Positions 23,025 through 30,966 of a DNA stretch of 30,966 nt are shown one piece after another; positions within the stretch are counted from its first letter, which is position 1, and each line of letters starts with the position of its first letter. The translations under genes were made by a program, and so were the position numbers. The notes beneath the pieces are model-generated. The model was not told where the DNA came from. It was given only the letters and a program-made list of their open reading frames with translations, and did not search any database. Location: assembly GCA_002420145.1 (NCBI GenBank), contig DIHL01000052.1:1-30966 (forward strand), written 5' to 3'. This DNA comes from Bacteroidetes bacterium UBA5697. GTDB taxonomy: Bacteria; Bacteroidota; Bacteroidia; B-17B0; Aurantibacillaceae.

Positions 23025-23042
23025 ATATTTAGTTAAAATAAA

Positions 23043-25184
23043 TTAAGCTTTGTTTTCTTCAGCAGCAGCTTCTGGTTTAGCAATTAATGCTTTACGAGAT
23101 AATTTTGCTTTTCCGTTTTTAGGATCTGTTCCAATGTATTTTACATTCACCATATCGCCTTCTTTTACTAATCCTTCTAAAGAATCAATACGTTTCCAGT
23201 CGTACTCGCTAATGTGTAATAAACCTTCTTTACCTGGCATAAACTCAACAAATGCACCATAAGGCATAATTGATTTTACTTTTGCTTCGTAAGTTTCTCC
23301 AACTTCAGGTATTGCAACAATTCCTTTAATACGAGCAACGGCTGCTTTTAAGTCTTCCAATTTTTCTGCAAAAATCTCCACTCGTCCACTGTTATCAACT
23401 TCAGTAATTGAAATAGTAGCACCAGTTTTCTTTTGGATATCTTGAATTACTTTTCCTCCAGGTCCGATAATTGCACCAATAAATTCTTGAGGAATTGTTA
23501 ATACTTCAAAACGAGGTACGTTTTCGTTATAATCTGCACGAGGAGCATCAATTGTTTTCATGATTTCGCCCATGATGTGTAAACGTCCTTCGCGAGCTTG
23601 TGCTAAGGCTTTTTCCATTACCTCATAAGGTAAACCATTTACTTTTAAATCCATTTGCACGGCAGTGATACCATCTTTAGTTCCACAGATTTTAAAATCC
23701 ATGTCACCTAAATGATCTTCATCACCTAAAATATCAGATAATACAGCGTATTGTCCTTTATCATTCGTAATTAAACCCATTGCAATACCTGTTACAGGTT
23801 TCGCAATCTTCACACCTGCATCCATCAATGCTAATGTACCAGCACACACTGTCGCCATAGATGAAGAACCATTAGATTCCAAAATATCAGAAACCACACG
23901 AACCGTATAAGGTGTATCAGTTGGAACAACTTTAGACAATGCACGCATAGCTAAATTACCATGTCCTACTTCTCTACGACCTACACCACGGTTAGGTTTT
24001 GCTTCGCCAGTTGAAAAACCTGGGAAGTTATAATGTAAAATAAATTTAGTTTCTCCACGGAAAAATGCACCATCAATTAATTGAGCATCTTTTCCTGTTC
24101 CTAAAGTAACTGTTGTCAATGATTGAGTTTCTCCACGTTGGAAGATAGCCGAACCGTGAGCTGCAGGTAAATACCCTACTTCACTCCAAATAGGACGAAT
24201 TTGATTTGTCTTACGGCCATCCAAACGAATTTGTGTATCTAATGTAGCTTGACGAACTGCATCATACTCAACATCATGATAATATTTATTGATCAACGCT
24301 TCTCTGTCTTTTAATTCTTCTGCTGTATAAGTTGCTTTGTATTCAACTAATACTGCTTTAAATGCAGCTTTACGTTCATTTTTATTTGGATTACCTTGTT
24401 TTGCTACAGCATATACTTTATCGTAAGTTGCTTTATGAACAGCTTCTTTTAAAGCTGGATCATTTAACTCATGACAATATTCACGTTTTGGTTTTAAACC
24501 TGCTTTAACTGCAAATTCTTTAATTGCTTTAATCTGTACTTTAATCGCTTCGTGAGCAAATTTAATAGCCTCTAACATTTCTGCTTCAGATACTTCACTC
24601 ATTTCACCTTCTACCATTGAGATATCAGTTTCGGTAGCAGCAACAATCATTTCTAAGGTTGCAGTTGGTAAAATATCAGCATCTGGATTGATACATAATT
24701 TACCATCTATTTTAGCAACACGTACTTCTGAGATAATTCCGTTGAATGGAATATCAGAAACAGCTACTGCTGCACACGCTGCTAAACCTACCAATGCATC
24801 TGGCATTGTTTTTTTATCAGATGAAATTAATGAGATCATGATTTGAGTATCTGCATGATAATCATCTGGGAATTGAGGACGCATTGCTCTATCTACAATA
24901 CGAGAAATTAAAACTTCGTAATCAGATAATTTTGCTTCACGACGGAAAAATCCGCCTGGGAAACGGCCAGTAGCCGCATATTTTTCTTGATAATCTACTG
25001 TTAAAGGTAAAAAATCAACTCCTTCTTTTGCTTCTTTGTTACTAACAATAGTAGCTAAAAGCATAGTTGCTCCTAATTTTACTACAACTGCTCCATCAGC
25101 TTGTTTAGCTAATTTCCCTGTTTCTAGGGTTACGATTCTACCATCTCCTAGGTCGAATGAATGTTGAATTCCAATTTGTGACAT
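23043..25184 (-). CDS. pnp: Polyribonucleotide nucleotidyltransferase
   Basis: Phosphorolytic 3'-5' exoribonuclease of the RNA degradosome; 713 residues from the ATG at 25184 (a TTG 24 bases upstream would add an unneeded extension). Two RNase PH-like halves are present. The first has LPLTVDYQEKYAATGRFPGGFFRREAK. The second has TQIRLDGRKTNQIRPIWSEVG, GSAIFQRGETQSL and the catalytic region GDEDHLGDMDFKICGT. A KH domain (IIGPGGKVIQDIQKKTG) and a C-terminal S1 domain (VKSIMPYGAFVEFMPGKEGLLHISE) follow. It lies downstream of rpsO, the widely conserved rpsO-pnp order, with a hairpin in its leader. Confidence 0.97.
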   Translation of the reverse strand: MSQIGIQHSFDLGDGRIVTLETGKLAKQADGAVVVKLGATMLLATIVSNKEAKEGVDFLPLTVDYQEKYAATGRFPGGFFRREAKLSDYEVLISRIVDRAMRPQFPDDYHADTQIMISLISSDKKTMPDALVGLAACAAVAVSDIPFNGIISEVRVAKIDGKLCINPDADILPTATLEMIVAATETDISMVEGEMSEVSEAEMLEAIKFAHEAIKVQIKAIKEFAVKAGLKPKREYCHELNDPALKEAVHKATYDKVYAVAKQGNPNKNERKAAFKAVLVEYKATYTAEELKDREALINKYYHDVEYDAVRQATLDTQIRLDGRKTNQIRPIWSEVGYLPAAHGSAIFQRGETQSLTTVTLGTGKDAQLIDGAFFRGETKFILHYNFPGFSTGEAKPNRGVGRREVGHGNLAMRALSKVVPTDTPYTVRVVSDILESNGSSSMATVCAGTLALMDAGVKIAKPVTGIAMGLITNDKGQYAVLSDILGDEDHLGDMDFKICGTKDGITAVQMDLKVNGLPYEVMEKALAQAREGRLHIMGEIMKTIDAPRADYNENVPRFEVLTIPQEFIGAIIGPGGKVIQDIQKKTGATISITEVDNSGRVEIFAEKLEDLKAAVARIKGIVAIPEVGETYEAKVKSIMPYGAFVEFMPGKEGLLHISEYDWKRIDSLEGLVKEGDMVNVKYIGTDPKNGKAKLSRKALIAKPEAAAEENKA

Positions 25185-25201
25185 TTTGTTTTGTGTTTTG
25201 T

Positions 25202-25220
25202 GTACCAACGTTTTTGGTAC
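25202..25220 (-). promoter_or_regulatory. Hairpin in the pnp leader
   Basis: GTACCAA and TTGGTAC form a 7-bp perfect stem with a 5-base loop, ending 17 bases before the pnp ATG. In enterobacteria a leader hairpin is the site of pnp autoregulation through RNase III; a similar role here is inference. Confidence 0.5.
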
Positions 25221-25259
25221 GGATTTATATTTGTTTTCTGTTTTCGTCTTAATTTCTTG

Positions 25260-25282
25260 AACCCTGAGGCTCTCGAAGGGTT
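25260..25282. repeat. REP-like palindrome between rpsO and pnp
   Basis: AACCCT (25260-25265) and AGGGTT (25277-25282) enclose GAGGCTCTCGA. Reverse-complemented, the core reads TTCGAGAGCCTCAG, similar in layout to the cores at 16883 and 20100. Confidence 0.5.
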
Positions 25283-25292
25283 AAATAAGAAA

Positions 25293-25316
25293 GGCATTTC
25301 GATTGCTCGAAATGCC
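25293..25316 (-). terminator. Hairpin after rpsO, partial terminator
   Basis: GGCATTTCGA (25293-25302), loop TTGC, TCGAAATGCC (25307-25316): a 10-bp perfect stem. The following tract on the - strand is TTTCTTATTT, weaker than a pure T-run. It lies 25 bases past the rpsO stop and would allow some read-through into pnp. Confidence 0.7.
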
Positions 25317-25341
25317 CCTTAATCTTAACATGAACTCATTA

Positions 25342-25611
25342 TTACTTACGGATATCTAATACTTTAATAACCGCACGGTAACGCATAATGTCCGTGTTTT
25401 TTAAATAATCTAATAACGCACGACGCTTACCTACTAAATTTAATAGTGCACGTTGTGTTCCAAAATCTTTTTTGTTGTTTTTTAAGTGACCTGTTAAATG
25501 GTCTATACGGTGAGTAAATAATGCCACTTGAGATTCAGCTGAACCAGTGTTTTTATCGCTACCACCGTGTTTTTTAAAAATGTCTTTCTTTACTTCTGAT
25601 GTTAAATACAT
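25342..25611 (-). CDS. rpsO: 30S ribosomal protein S15
   Basis: An 89-residue primary 16S rRNA-binding protein of the small subunit, exactly the usual length. Landmarks are the helical GGSDKNTGSAESQVALFTHRI, DHLTGHLKNNKKDFGTQRALLNLVGKRRALLDYLK and NTDIMRYRAVIKVLDIRK. It stands alone in front of pnp with a good promoter and a 38-base leader. S15 represses its own translation in other bacteria, but no specific leader structure was recognised here. Confidence 0.98.
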   Translation of the reverse strand: MYLTSEVKKDIFKKHGGSDKNTGSAESQVALFTHRIDHLTGHLKNNKKDFGTQRALLNLVGKRRALLDYLKNTDIMRYRAVIKVLDIRK

Positions 25612-25648
25612 GTTATTCTTCTTTTATTGTTATCTTTAAATAGGGCTA

Positions 25649-25678
25649 CAAATATAAGACATTTTGTGATACAAACAA
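25649..25678 (-). promoter_or_regulatory. Promoter of rpsO
   Basis: On the - strand, TTG (25676-25678) and TATATTTG (25649-25656) are 19 bases apart, an exact -7 match to TAnnTTTG. The -7 ends 38 bases before the rpsO ATG. Confidence 0.65.
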
Positions 25679-25727
25679 TAGTTATTCACAATTAATCCTC
25701 TTTTTTTAATTAAAATGAACAATTTTT

Positions 25728-27677
25728 TTAATGATTGATGACGAATTTTTGTGTGATAACACCAGCTTTTTCAAATTTACCTGTAAAAAAGTACATTCCA
25801 CTAGGCAATTCTTCAACATCGATAGGGTAAATTTCGGAACTTATAGTACTTAATTGCCCCTTTTTTAGTTCTTTACCAGCAATATCTGTTATTACATAAT
25901 CCAAATTTTGAAATTCTTTTACATCGCATAAAATATTAATAACTGATTTTGTAGGATTTGGGAATAGCTGGAAATTTGTTTTCGTATCTATTTTTTCAGA
26001 TGATGTTATTAAACTACTTGTCATAAAACGCTCTGTTGTCTGACAGCCAAAATCACCACTAAAATTTTTAAGTGAAATTGGAATTCCTAATTTATTAAAT
26101 CTTAAAACTCCATTACCTGGATTAGGTGTATAATATTGGTATACCCACCAAGAAATGCCATCACATCCATCATCGTCCATTGTAAAAGTATAACAACCAT
26201 CAGGTAAGTTTACAGTGTCTTTGAATATGGTACTATTTGAGTTATTAATTCTACTTTTAACAACATTGCCATTCACATCTTTAATTGTCCAATGAGATTC
26301 GTTGTAACCAGGATTAATTGAACTTGTAGCTGCATTAGCACTAAAATAAACAATGAAGGTATTAGGATAAACTTTAACGGAGTTATAAATAGATTTATAA
26401 GTATTATTTAATAAATCTTGGTCACCAGAAACACCATTTACTTTATCAACTGAAACATTAAACTCATTAGTTGTATTTCCATTATATAAAGGCATCAATG
26501 GACCAAATTCAACAATGGTTTCTTCTAAAAAATTTAAGGTTCCTGTCCAAGTATATGAAGCTATAGAACCACCAGTAATGTTATAATTAAAAACCACTTG
26601 AGTAACAGGATTAGTTCCCGTATTTTTAATTTTAATTTTTGGGTTTACACAAGTATTATTAGAACGTGCATAATTTGGGTCATTGTTTGGAGCAATAATA
26701 TCTTCAATGGAAATATCTGTATTGTAGCTTGGTGCTGAATATGAAATTAATTGAGATACAATATTGAAGCCACCTGTATTGGTTTGAGTTGGCGATGTGT
26801 ATGGCTGCATATCAATATCAATAGAAAAAGAAGAAGCTGGTGAAGTTTGAGAAGATATATCGTGTAAAATAGGAAATACAACTTGCCCAGGACACCAATT
26901 AGCTCTATCGTATAACCAAGTTCCTGTTTGAGGAGAAATATCATTTATACCACAATCACTTTTCCATAATTGTTTTTGAGAAATAGCGTTATTGTTAATT
27001 TTTAAATCATAGTATTTACTACAAAATTCACCGCAACCATTATCATCAGAACCATGTCCGCTAATTGTATTTTTCACAAAAGCTTTTGCAACAGGACTAG
27101 TATAAATAAATGGTTTAGCTATTAAATGGTTTTCAATTGGGTTAGAAGTATTTCCATAAGCAAAGTAACCATCATAAATATTTTTAACTGACAATGCTGG
27201 CATTGCAGGAGTTCCTTCAATCATTTCTAATTTTAAAGTTAAAGTGAAACCCCAAGAATAGCCATCATATTTATATCTAAAATCAAGATTCCCATTTAAA
27301 ATAGATGAATAATCTGTTATATCAACTACAAAATCGTGTTTACGATTCGTGCTTAACCAATCAGTAGCATAAGGGGTAATTATTCTTGCAATTTCAACAG
27401 TATCAGCATTGGCAGGCTTTGCATATACTTGAGTAGTATAATCCCAAGAACCACAATATTGTGTTCCACTAGGACAAGCATATCTTCCTAAAATATAATG
27501 CAATTTTATTTTCCTAAATGTTTTACCTGTTGGCAAAACTGCACTTGTATCATAGTTACCGTATTGAGTTATTTTACGTAAATTATAAATTGTGACCCAA
27601 GTTGTATCTCCTGGATTTGCAAATGATTCAGGAATTAATAGGATAGATAGTAATGCAAAGAATAAGATTTTTTTCAT
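25728..27677 (-). CDS. PNGase F-like protein with T9SS type A sorting domain
   Basis: A 649-residue secreted protein. The signal peptide (about 1-20, ending PESFA) is followed by two sandwich domains resembling peptide-N-glycosidase F. The first (about 25-155) has GRYACPSGTQYCGSWDY; the second (about 180-320) has KNTISGHGSDDNGCGEFCSKYYDL and GTWLYDRANWCPGQVVFP. Asp79 of SWDY and Glu217 of GEFC sit where catalytic acids are expected, though the alignment is by eye. A middle part (about 330-560) has Ig-like strands. The C-terminus (LFPNPTKSVINI...PSGMYFFTGKF...QKFVINH) is a type A sorting domain. Glycan removal from glycoproteins is the likely activity, not proven. Confidence 0.75.
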   Translation of the reverse strand: MKKILFFALLSILLIPESFANPGDTTWVTIYNLRKITQYGNYDTSAVLPTGKTFRKIKLHYILGRYACPSGTQYCGSWDYTTQVYAKPANADTVEIARIITPYATDWLSTNRKHDFVVDITDYSSILNGNLDFRYKYDGYSWGFTLTLKLEMIEGTPAMPALSVKNIYDGYFAYGNTSNPIENHLIAKPFIYTSPVAKAFVKNTISGHGSDDNGCGEFCSKYYDLKINNNAISQKQLWKSDCGINDISPQTGTWLYDRANWCPGQVVFPILHDISSQTSPASSFSIDIDMQPYTSPTQTNTGGFNIVSQLISYSAPSYNTDISIEDIIAPNNDPNYARSNNTCVNPKIKIKNTGTNPVTQVVFNYNITGGSIASYTWTGTLNFLEETIVEFGPLMPLYNGNTTNEFNVSVDKVNGVSGDQDLLNNTYKSIYNSVKVYPNTFIVYFSANAATSSINPGYNESHWTIKDVNGNVVKSRINNSNSTIFKDTVNLPDGCYTFTMDDDGCDGISWWVYQYYTPNPGNGVLRFNKLGIPISLKNFSGDFGCQTTERFMTSSLITSSEKIDTKTNFQLFPNPTKSVINILCDVKEFQNLDYVITDIAGKELKKGQLSTISSEIYPIDVEELPSGMYFFTGKFEKAGVITQKFVINH

Positions 27678-27714
27678 TTTTCTAAATTGTTTTAGTAAAA
27701 ATACTTAAAAAACA

Positions 27715-27743
27715 AATAGCCCACATATTTAATGTAGGCTATT
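27715..27743 (-). terminator. Intrinsic terminator of the aminotransferase gene
   Basis: AATAGCC (27715-27721) and GGCTATT (27737-27743), with an inner ACAT / ATGT stem, form a hairpin. On the - strand it is followed by TGTTTTTTAAG. It lies 23 bases past the aminotransferase stop. Confidence 0.75.
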
Positions 27744-27766
27744 ATTGTAAAGCTATTTTTAAGTAA

Positions 27767-29050
27767 TTAAGAAAGTTTTTTTAGCGCATTTCTTAGATTA
27801 GAAATAACATCTGGAACATCGGATACTTTACAAGTTCCTACTGACATACGATACCAAGGAGAATTATCATCAGCTCCAAAGGCATAAAAAGGGACAACGG
27901 CTAATTTAGCTTCATCTAATATGAATTTTGTAATGTCTTTTGTAGTCGTTAAAACTTTCCCATCTGCTGTTTTCATTCCATGTAAATCAAACTTAATAGT
28001 TAAATAAATAGCAGCTTGTGGAGTAATTGCATCTACTTTAAATCCTTCATTTTTTAAATCTTGAAAACCTTTGTAGAATCCATCTAAACGGGTACTGATT
28101 TTATTTTTTTGTTCTTCAATAAAAGCATCATACATCGATAAATTGCTTAAATATTTAGCAGAAGCCATTTGTTCAGCTTTTGGTGCCCATGCTCCAACGT
28201 GAGTTAAAATGGCTTTCATTTTATCAATAATCATTTTTGGTCCCATACTCCATCCTACTCTCACACCTGTAGCGGCTAATGATTTTGAAATGCCATCCAC
28301 AAAAACAGTATAAGCTCTCATTTCTGGTCTTAAAACTACTGGGTTATAGTGTTTACTATCGCCAAAAGTTAATGCCCAGTAAATTTGATCATACATTAAA
28401 TAAACTGGTTTCGCATCTGGTCCACGACGCTTGTTTTCAGCTAAAATCATGTCGCAAATTTCCTCTAAACCTTCTTTACTAAAAATAGTACCTGTTGGAT
28501 TTTGAGGGGAACAAAGTGCTACTAATGTCGCTTCTTGAATATAAGGTTTGATGTCAGAAGCTTTTGGCATGAAATTTTGCTCGGGAGTTGCTTCAATAAC
28601 AACAGATTTAGCAAAATTTAAATAAGAGTAATGGTTATTGTTCCAAGATGGTACAGCAAAAATCACTGTATCATTAGCATCCACTAAAGCTTTAAAAATA
28701 CTATAAATAACTGGACGAGCACCACCAGCAATTAAAATCTCATCATTTTTATAATCTAAACCACCACGTTCTTTTAATAAATTAGAAACTGCATTTCGCA
28801 ATTCTAACATACCATCCGCCGCTGGATAATTGGTTTGATCATCAAAATAAGCATCAACTATATATTGTTTTAATTCGGTAGGAATTGGAAATTCTTTCGG
28901 ATTAAAATCTCCAATCGTCATATTGTAAATTTTTTCGCCTTGCGATATTTTTTCGTTTACTTCTCCAGCTAATTTGATAATTTCTGAACCAATAATGTTT
29001 TCGGCTAATTTAGATACTTTTGACTTTTGAGTTTGTAGTGTAGTGCTCAT
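27767..29050 (-). CDS. Pyridoxal-phosphate aminotransferase, class I/II
   Basis: A 427-residue fold-type I aminotransferase, most like aspartate/aromatic-type enzymes. PLP-site residues are visible: the Schiff-base lysine 256 in VDGISKSLAATGVRVGW, Asn184 in SPQNPTGTIF, Asp221 in YLMYDQIYW, Arg264, and a C-terminal WYRMSVGTC containing the carboxylate-binding arginine. AGGARPVIYSIF (108-119) is the phosphate-binding turn. The amino-acid specificity cannot be fixed from sequence. It ends at a terminator before the PNGase F-like gene, and its upstream gap is shared with the divergent inositol phosphatase. A weak promoter (TTTG, TATATTTT) precedes the start. Confidence 0.9.
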   Translation of the reverse strand: MSTTLQTQKSKVSKLAENIIGSEIIKLAGEVNEKISQGEKIYNMTIGDFNPKEFPIPTELKQYIVDAYFDDQTNYPAADGMLELRNAVSNLLKERGGLDYKNDEILIAGGARPVIYSIFKALVDANDTVIFAVPSWNNNHYSYLNFAKSVVIEATPEQNFMPKASDIKPYIQEATLVALCSPQNPTGTIFSKEGLEEICDMILAENKRRGPDAKPVYLMYDQIYWALTFGDSKHYNPVVLRPEMRAYTVFVDGISKSLAATGVRVGWSMGPKMIIDKMKAILTHVGAWAPKAEQMASAKYLSNLSMYDAFIEEQKNKISTRLDGFYKGFQDLKNEGFKVDAITPQAAIYLTIKFDLHGMKTADGKVLTTTKDITKFILDEAKLAVVPFYAFGADDNSPWYRMSVGTCKVSDVPDVISNLRNALKKLS

Positions 29051-29202
29051 GTGATTAATTTTTTTGAAAAATATATATAATACTTGTTTCTACAAAATAA
29101 TGTTAGCAACACTTTCTGATTATTTTCAATCATGAGGGTTTTTATCAGAAATACACCATAATTCTAATGCTTATCCTTAATTTTACTGAAAAATTTATTA
29201 AA

Positions 29203-29991
29203 ATGGATTTATTAAACATAATACATAAAGTAGTTGATTTAGCGAAGGAAGTTGGTGAATTTATAAGAACCGAAAGAAAAACATTTTCTTATACTGAGGT
29301 TGAAATAAAAGGATTAAATGATTTAGTGAGTTATGTAGATAAAACATCTGAGCAAAAATTAGTTGAGAAACTATCTTTAATTTTTTCAGAAGCAGGTTTT
29401 ATCGTTGAGGAAAATACAAAATCTGGAACTAAAGATTATAATTGGATTGTTGATCCATTGGATGGTACAACCAACTTTGTTCATGGAATCCCTTGTTATG
29501 CCATAAGTATAGCGCTTGAACATAAAGGAGATATTATTGTTGGAGTAGTTTATGAAATAGCTCAAAACGAATGTTTTTATGCCTATAAAAATGGTGGAGC
29601 ATTTTTAAATGGAACTAAAATATCTGTTTCGGAAAGAAACAAATTATCAGATAGTTTAATAGCAACAGGCTTTCCTATTTATAACTTTTCTAGGTTAGAT
29701 AATTACATAAAGACTCTAACTTATTTGATGAAAAACACTCATGGATTAAGAAGAATTGGTGCGGCTGCTGCTGATTTATGTTATTTAGCTTGTGGAAGAG
29801 TAGATGCATTTTTTGAATATAATTTAAATGCTTGGGATGTAGCTGCAGGAGCCTTAATTGTAAAAGAAGCAGGTGGAACTATTAGTGATTTTACTAAATC
29901 AAATAATTGGCTATTTGGAAAAGAAATTATTGCAACAAATACTCTTCTTCAACATACAATGGAAGAAATAGTATCCGAAAATTTTAAGTAA
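29203..29991 (+). CDS. Inositol monophosphatase family protein (SuhB-like)
   Basis: A 262-residue Mg-dependent phosphatase of the inositol monophosphatase / SuhB family. Metal-binding residues are Asp47 (YVDKTSE), Glu70 (VEENTKSG), the motif WIVDPLDGTTNFVHGIP with Asp84 and Asp87, and Asp212 in NAWDVAAGALIVKEAGG. The ATG at 29203 begins the usual MDLLNIIHKVVDLAKEVGEFI helix; an in-frame ATG at 29167 would add 12 residues not typical of the family. The substrate may be inositol phosphate or another sugar phosphate such as histidinol phosphate. An 8-bp inverted repeat (TTTCTGAT 29113-29120, ATCAGAAA 29144-29151) lies in the divergent upstream gap. Confidence 0.93.
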   Translation: MDLLNIIHKVVDLAKEVGEFIRTERKTFSYTEVEIKGLNDLVSYVDKTSEQKLVEKLSLIFSEAGFIVEENTKSGTKDYNWIVDPLDGTTNFVHGIPCYAISIALEHKGDIIVGVVYEIAQNECFYAYKNGGAFLNGTKISVSERNKLSDSLIATGFPIYNFSRLDNYIKTLTYLMKNTHGLRRIGAAAADLCYLACGRVDAFFEYNLNAWDVAAGALIVKEAGGTISDFTKSNNWLFGKEIIATNTLLQHTMEEIVSENFK

Positions 29992-29999
29992 ATAGTGTT

Positions 30000-30956
30000 C
30001 TAGAATTTAGAACGTAAACGAGTTTTCTTACGCTTAGGAGGGAAGAAACGTCCGACAGTTACCTGTATAGACATGTACGTATCTTTCTCTTTATCACCTC
30101 GTTGAGCGCCTGTACCGTCAGCATTAGGTGAGGTAGCGGTTGGAATATTACCTAAACTAGGATCTGACATCATCACTGATTTTGTACCATAGGCTTCAAG
30201 TTGAGCATTTCTATCTGGATAATATGTCGTACTCACATCATCAATATAATCGGTGAATGTTTTTCTATAATTAAATTCTAATCCAACGCACCAAAGTTTA
30301 TTAATCGTTTTTTTGTAAGCTATACCCATTGGGATACTTAAAGCAAAACGACTGTATTGTTTAGGGCCACCAGGTAAACCTTGTCCTTCTGTATGAAGAG
30401 GATATAATTTTTCCCATTCTCCAGTTGCAGGATTTTTACCTTTTGGATTAAAGTAAAAACCACCAATTCCAACAAAAAGGATAAACTCGTTAGAACCACC
30501 TTTATGTCGACGTGATAATGTTTTTTTAATACCGTAACGATGACCTACTTTACTTTTAAATAAGGCTACTTCTGCTCTAACGGCTAATTCAAAAATATTA
30601 GATTTAAAATTTAGATTTCTATTATTTCTAAAAGCTTCTGCAGTTAATCTGTCATCTCCAGCGACTAATAGATAATTGAAACTAGAATGAATATTGAAAT
30701 TTTTATTTAACTTATAACGGTAACCTAAACTTATAGCTGGACGAGTTAAAACAAACTCAATATCAACTGGACTAAAATCTGTTCCAATTTTATTTAAACC
30801 ACCAAGGTCTCCTAAAAAACCAGATGCTCCCACTTGAACCGTTAATTCTCTACGGTATTTTTTCCAATCATTTGGTCTTGTGAAATTTTGAGAATAAATA
30901 TTCTGTAAAAAATACGTTGAAAATATAAAAATGTATAAAATTCTTCTTTGATTCAT
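30000..30956 (-). CDS. Outer-membrane beta-barrel protein (DUF6089-like)
   Basis: A 318-residue exported protein. The signal peptide (about 1-22, ending QNIYSQ) leads to ELTVQVGASGFLGDLGG, then RPAISLGYRYKLNKNFNIHSSFNYLLVAGDD and NRNLNFKSNIFELAVRAEVALF. This sequence pattern is like DUF6089-type Bacteroidota barrels; the family name is my recollection. It ends with ISIQVTVGRFFPP-type strands and a basic tail (KRKKTRLRSKF), unusual for a barrel, whose last strand normally ends in an aromatic. The ATG is 10 bases from the window edge, so its promoter is outside. It converges with suhB, 8 bases apart, without an evident terminator. Confidence 0.75.
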   Translation of the reverse strand: MNQRRILYIFIFSTYFLQNIYSQNFTRPNDWKKYRRELTVQVGASGFLGDLGGLNKIGTDFSPVDIEFVLTRPAISLGYRYKLNKNFNIHSSFNYLLVAGDDRLTAEAFRNNRNLNFKSNIFELAVRAEVALFKSKVGHRYGIKKTLSRRHKGGSNEFILFVGIGGFYFNPKGKNPATGEWEKLYPLHTEGQGLPGGPKQYSRFALSIPMGIAYKKTINKLWCVGLEFNYRKTFTDYIDDVSTTYYPDRNAQLEAYGTKSVMMSDPSLGNIPTATSPNADGTGAQRGDKEKDTYMSIQVTVGRFFPPKRKKTRLRSKF

Positions 30957-30966
30957 AGTTTTTAGG

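Noticed and set aside
25185..25208. Longer pnp start at TTG 25208
   Set aside because: It adds MVHKTQNK, not typical of PNPase; MSQIGIQHSFDLGDGR from 25184 is a natural start.

Overview
The window is chromosomal DNA from an AT-rich member of the Bacteroidota. The indicators are family-level: two type IX secretion (T9SS) cargo proteins (a type B, gliding-motility-type C-terminus and a type A C-terminus), a GLPGLI protein next to a large outer-membrane beta-barrel, several lipoproteins with MKK...SC leaders, tandem DUF1573 proteins, and Bacteroidota-type -7 promoter elements (TAnnTTTG). I cannot name a genus from the sequence. No tRNA, rRNA, CRISPR array, prophage or transposase gene was seen. 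Most of the window is housekeeping and cell-surface genes.

Left part (1-11292, all + strand): gapA; an intergenic stretch filled by a nested inverted-repeat element; an outer-membrane barrel protein overlapping a GLPGLI protein; a T9SS type B cargo protein; a DEAD/DEAH helicase; a three-gene lipoprotein cluster that looks like an MbnP / MbnH (diheme, MauG-like) pair plus a small lipoprotein; a membrane-anchored TPR protein; and ribH.

Middle (11294-14960, all - strand): three tandem DUF1573 proteins, then a WG-repeat-like protein, tsaE and a beta-barrel protein joined by TAATG stop/start overlaps. A textbook intrinsic terminator lies inside the leader-coding part of the third DUF1573 gene.

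Right part: valS (+) meets a collagen-like lipoprotein (-) at a bidirectional terminator. A MarR regulator follows with a perfect 24-bp palindrome in front of it. Then, all on the - strand and read right to left: rpsO-pnp (separated from the next group by a terminator), an acetyltransferase, rlmF, a serine hydrolase and dusB. The far right has an aminotransferase and a PNGase F-like T9SS protein (-), suhB-type inositol monophosphatase (+) and a final barrel protein (-).

The most notable observations are about expression signals rather than a new enzyme system. (1) Two genes, dusB and the WG-repeat gene, have conserved or signal-peptide-like N-termini that begin with ATC and have no ATG, GTG or TTG available; several other genes start with TTG or GTG. 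(2) The terminator embedded in a coding region. (3) Short palindromic repeats of one family (core like TTCGAC...GCTCA), one of which is inside the valS reading frame. (4) Two larger nested inverted-repeat elements. The MbnP/MbnH-like cluster is the most interesting biochemical unit.
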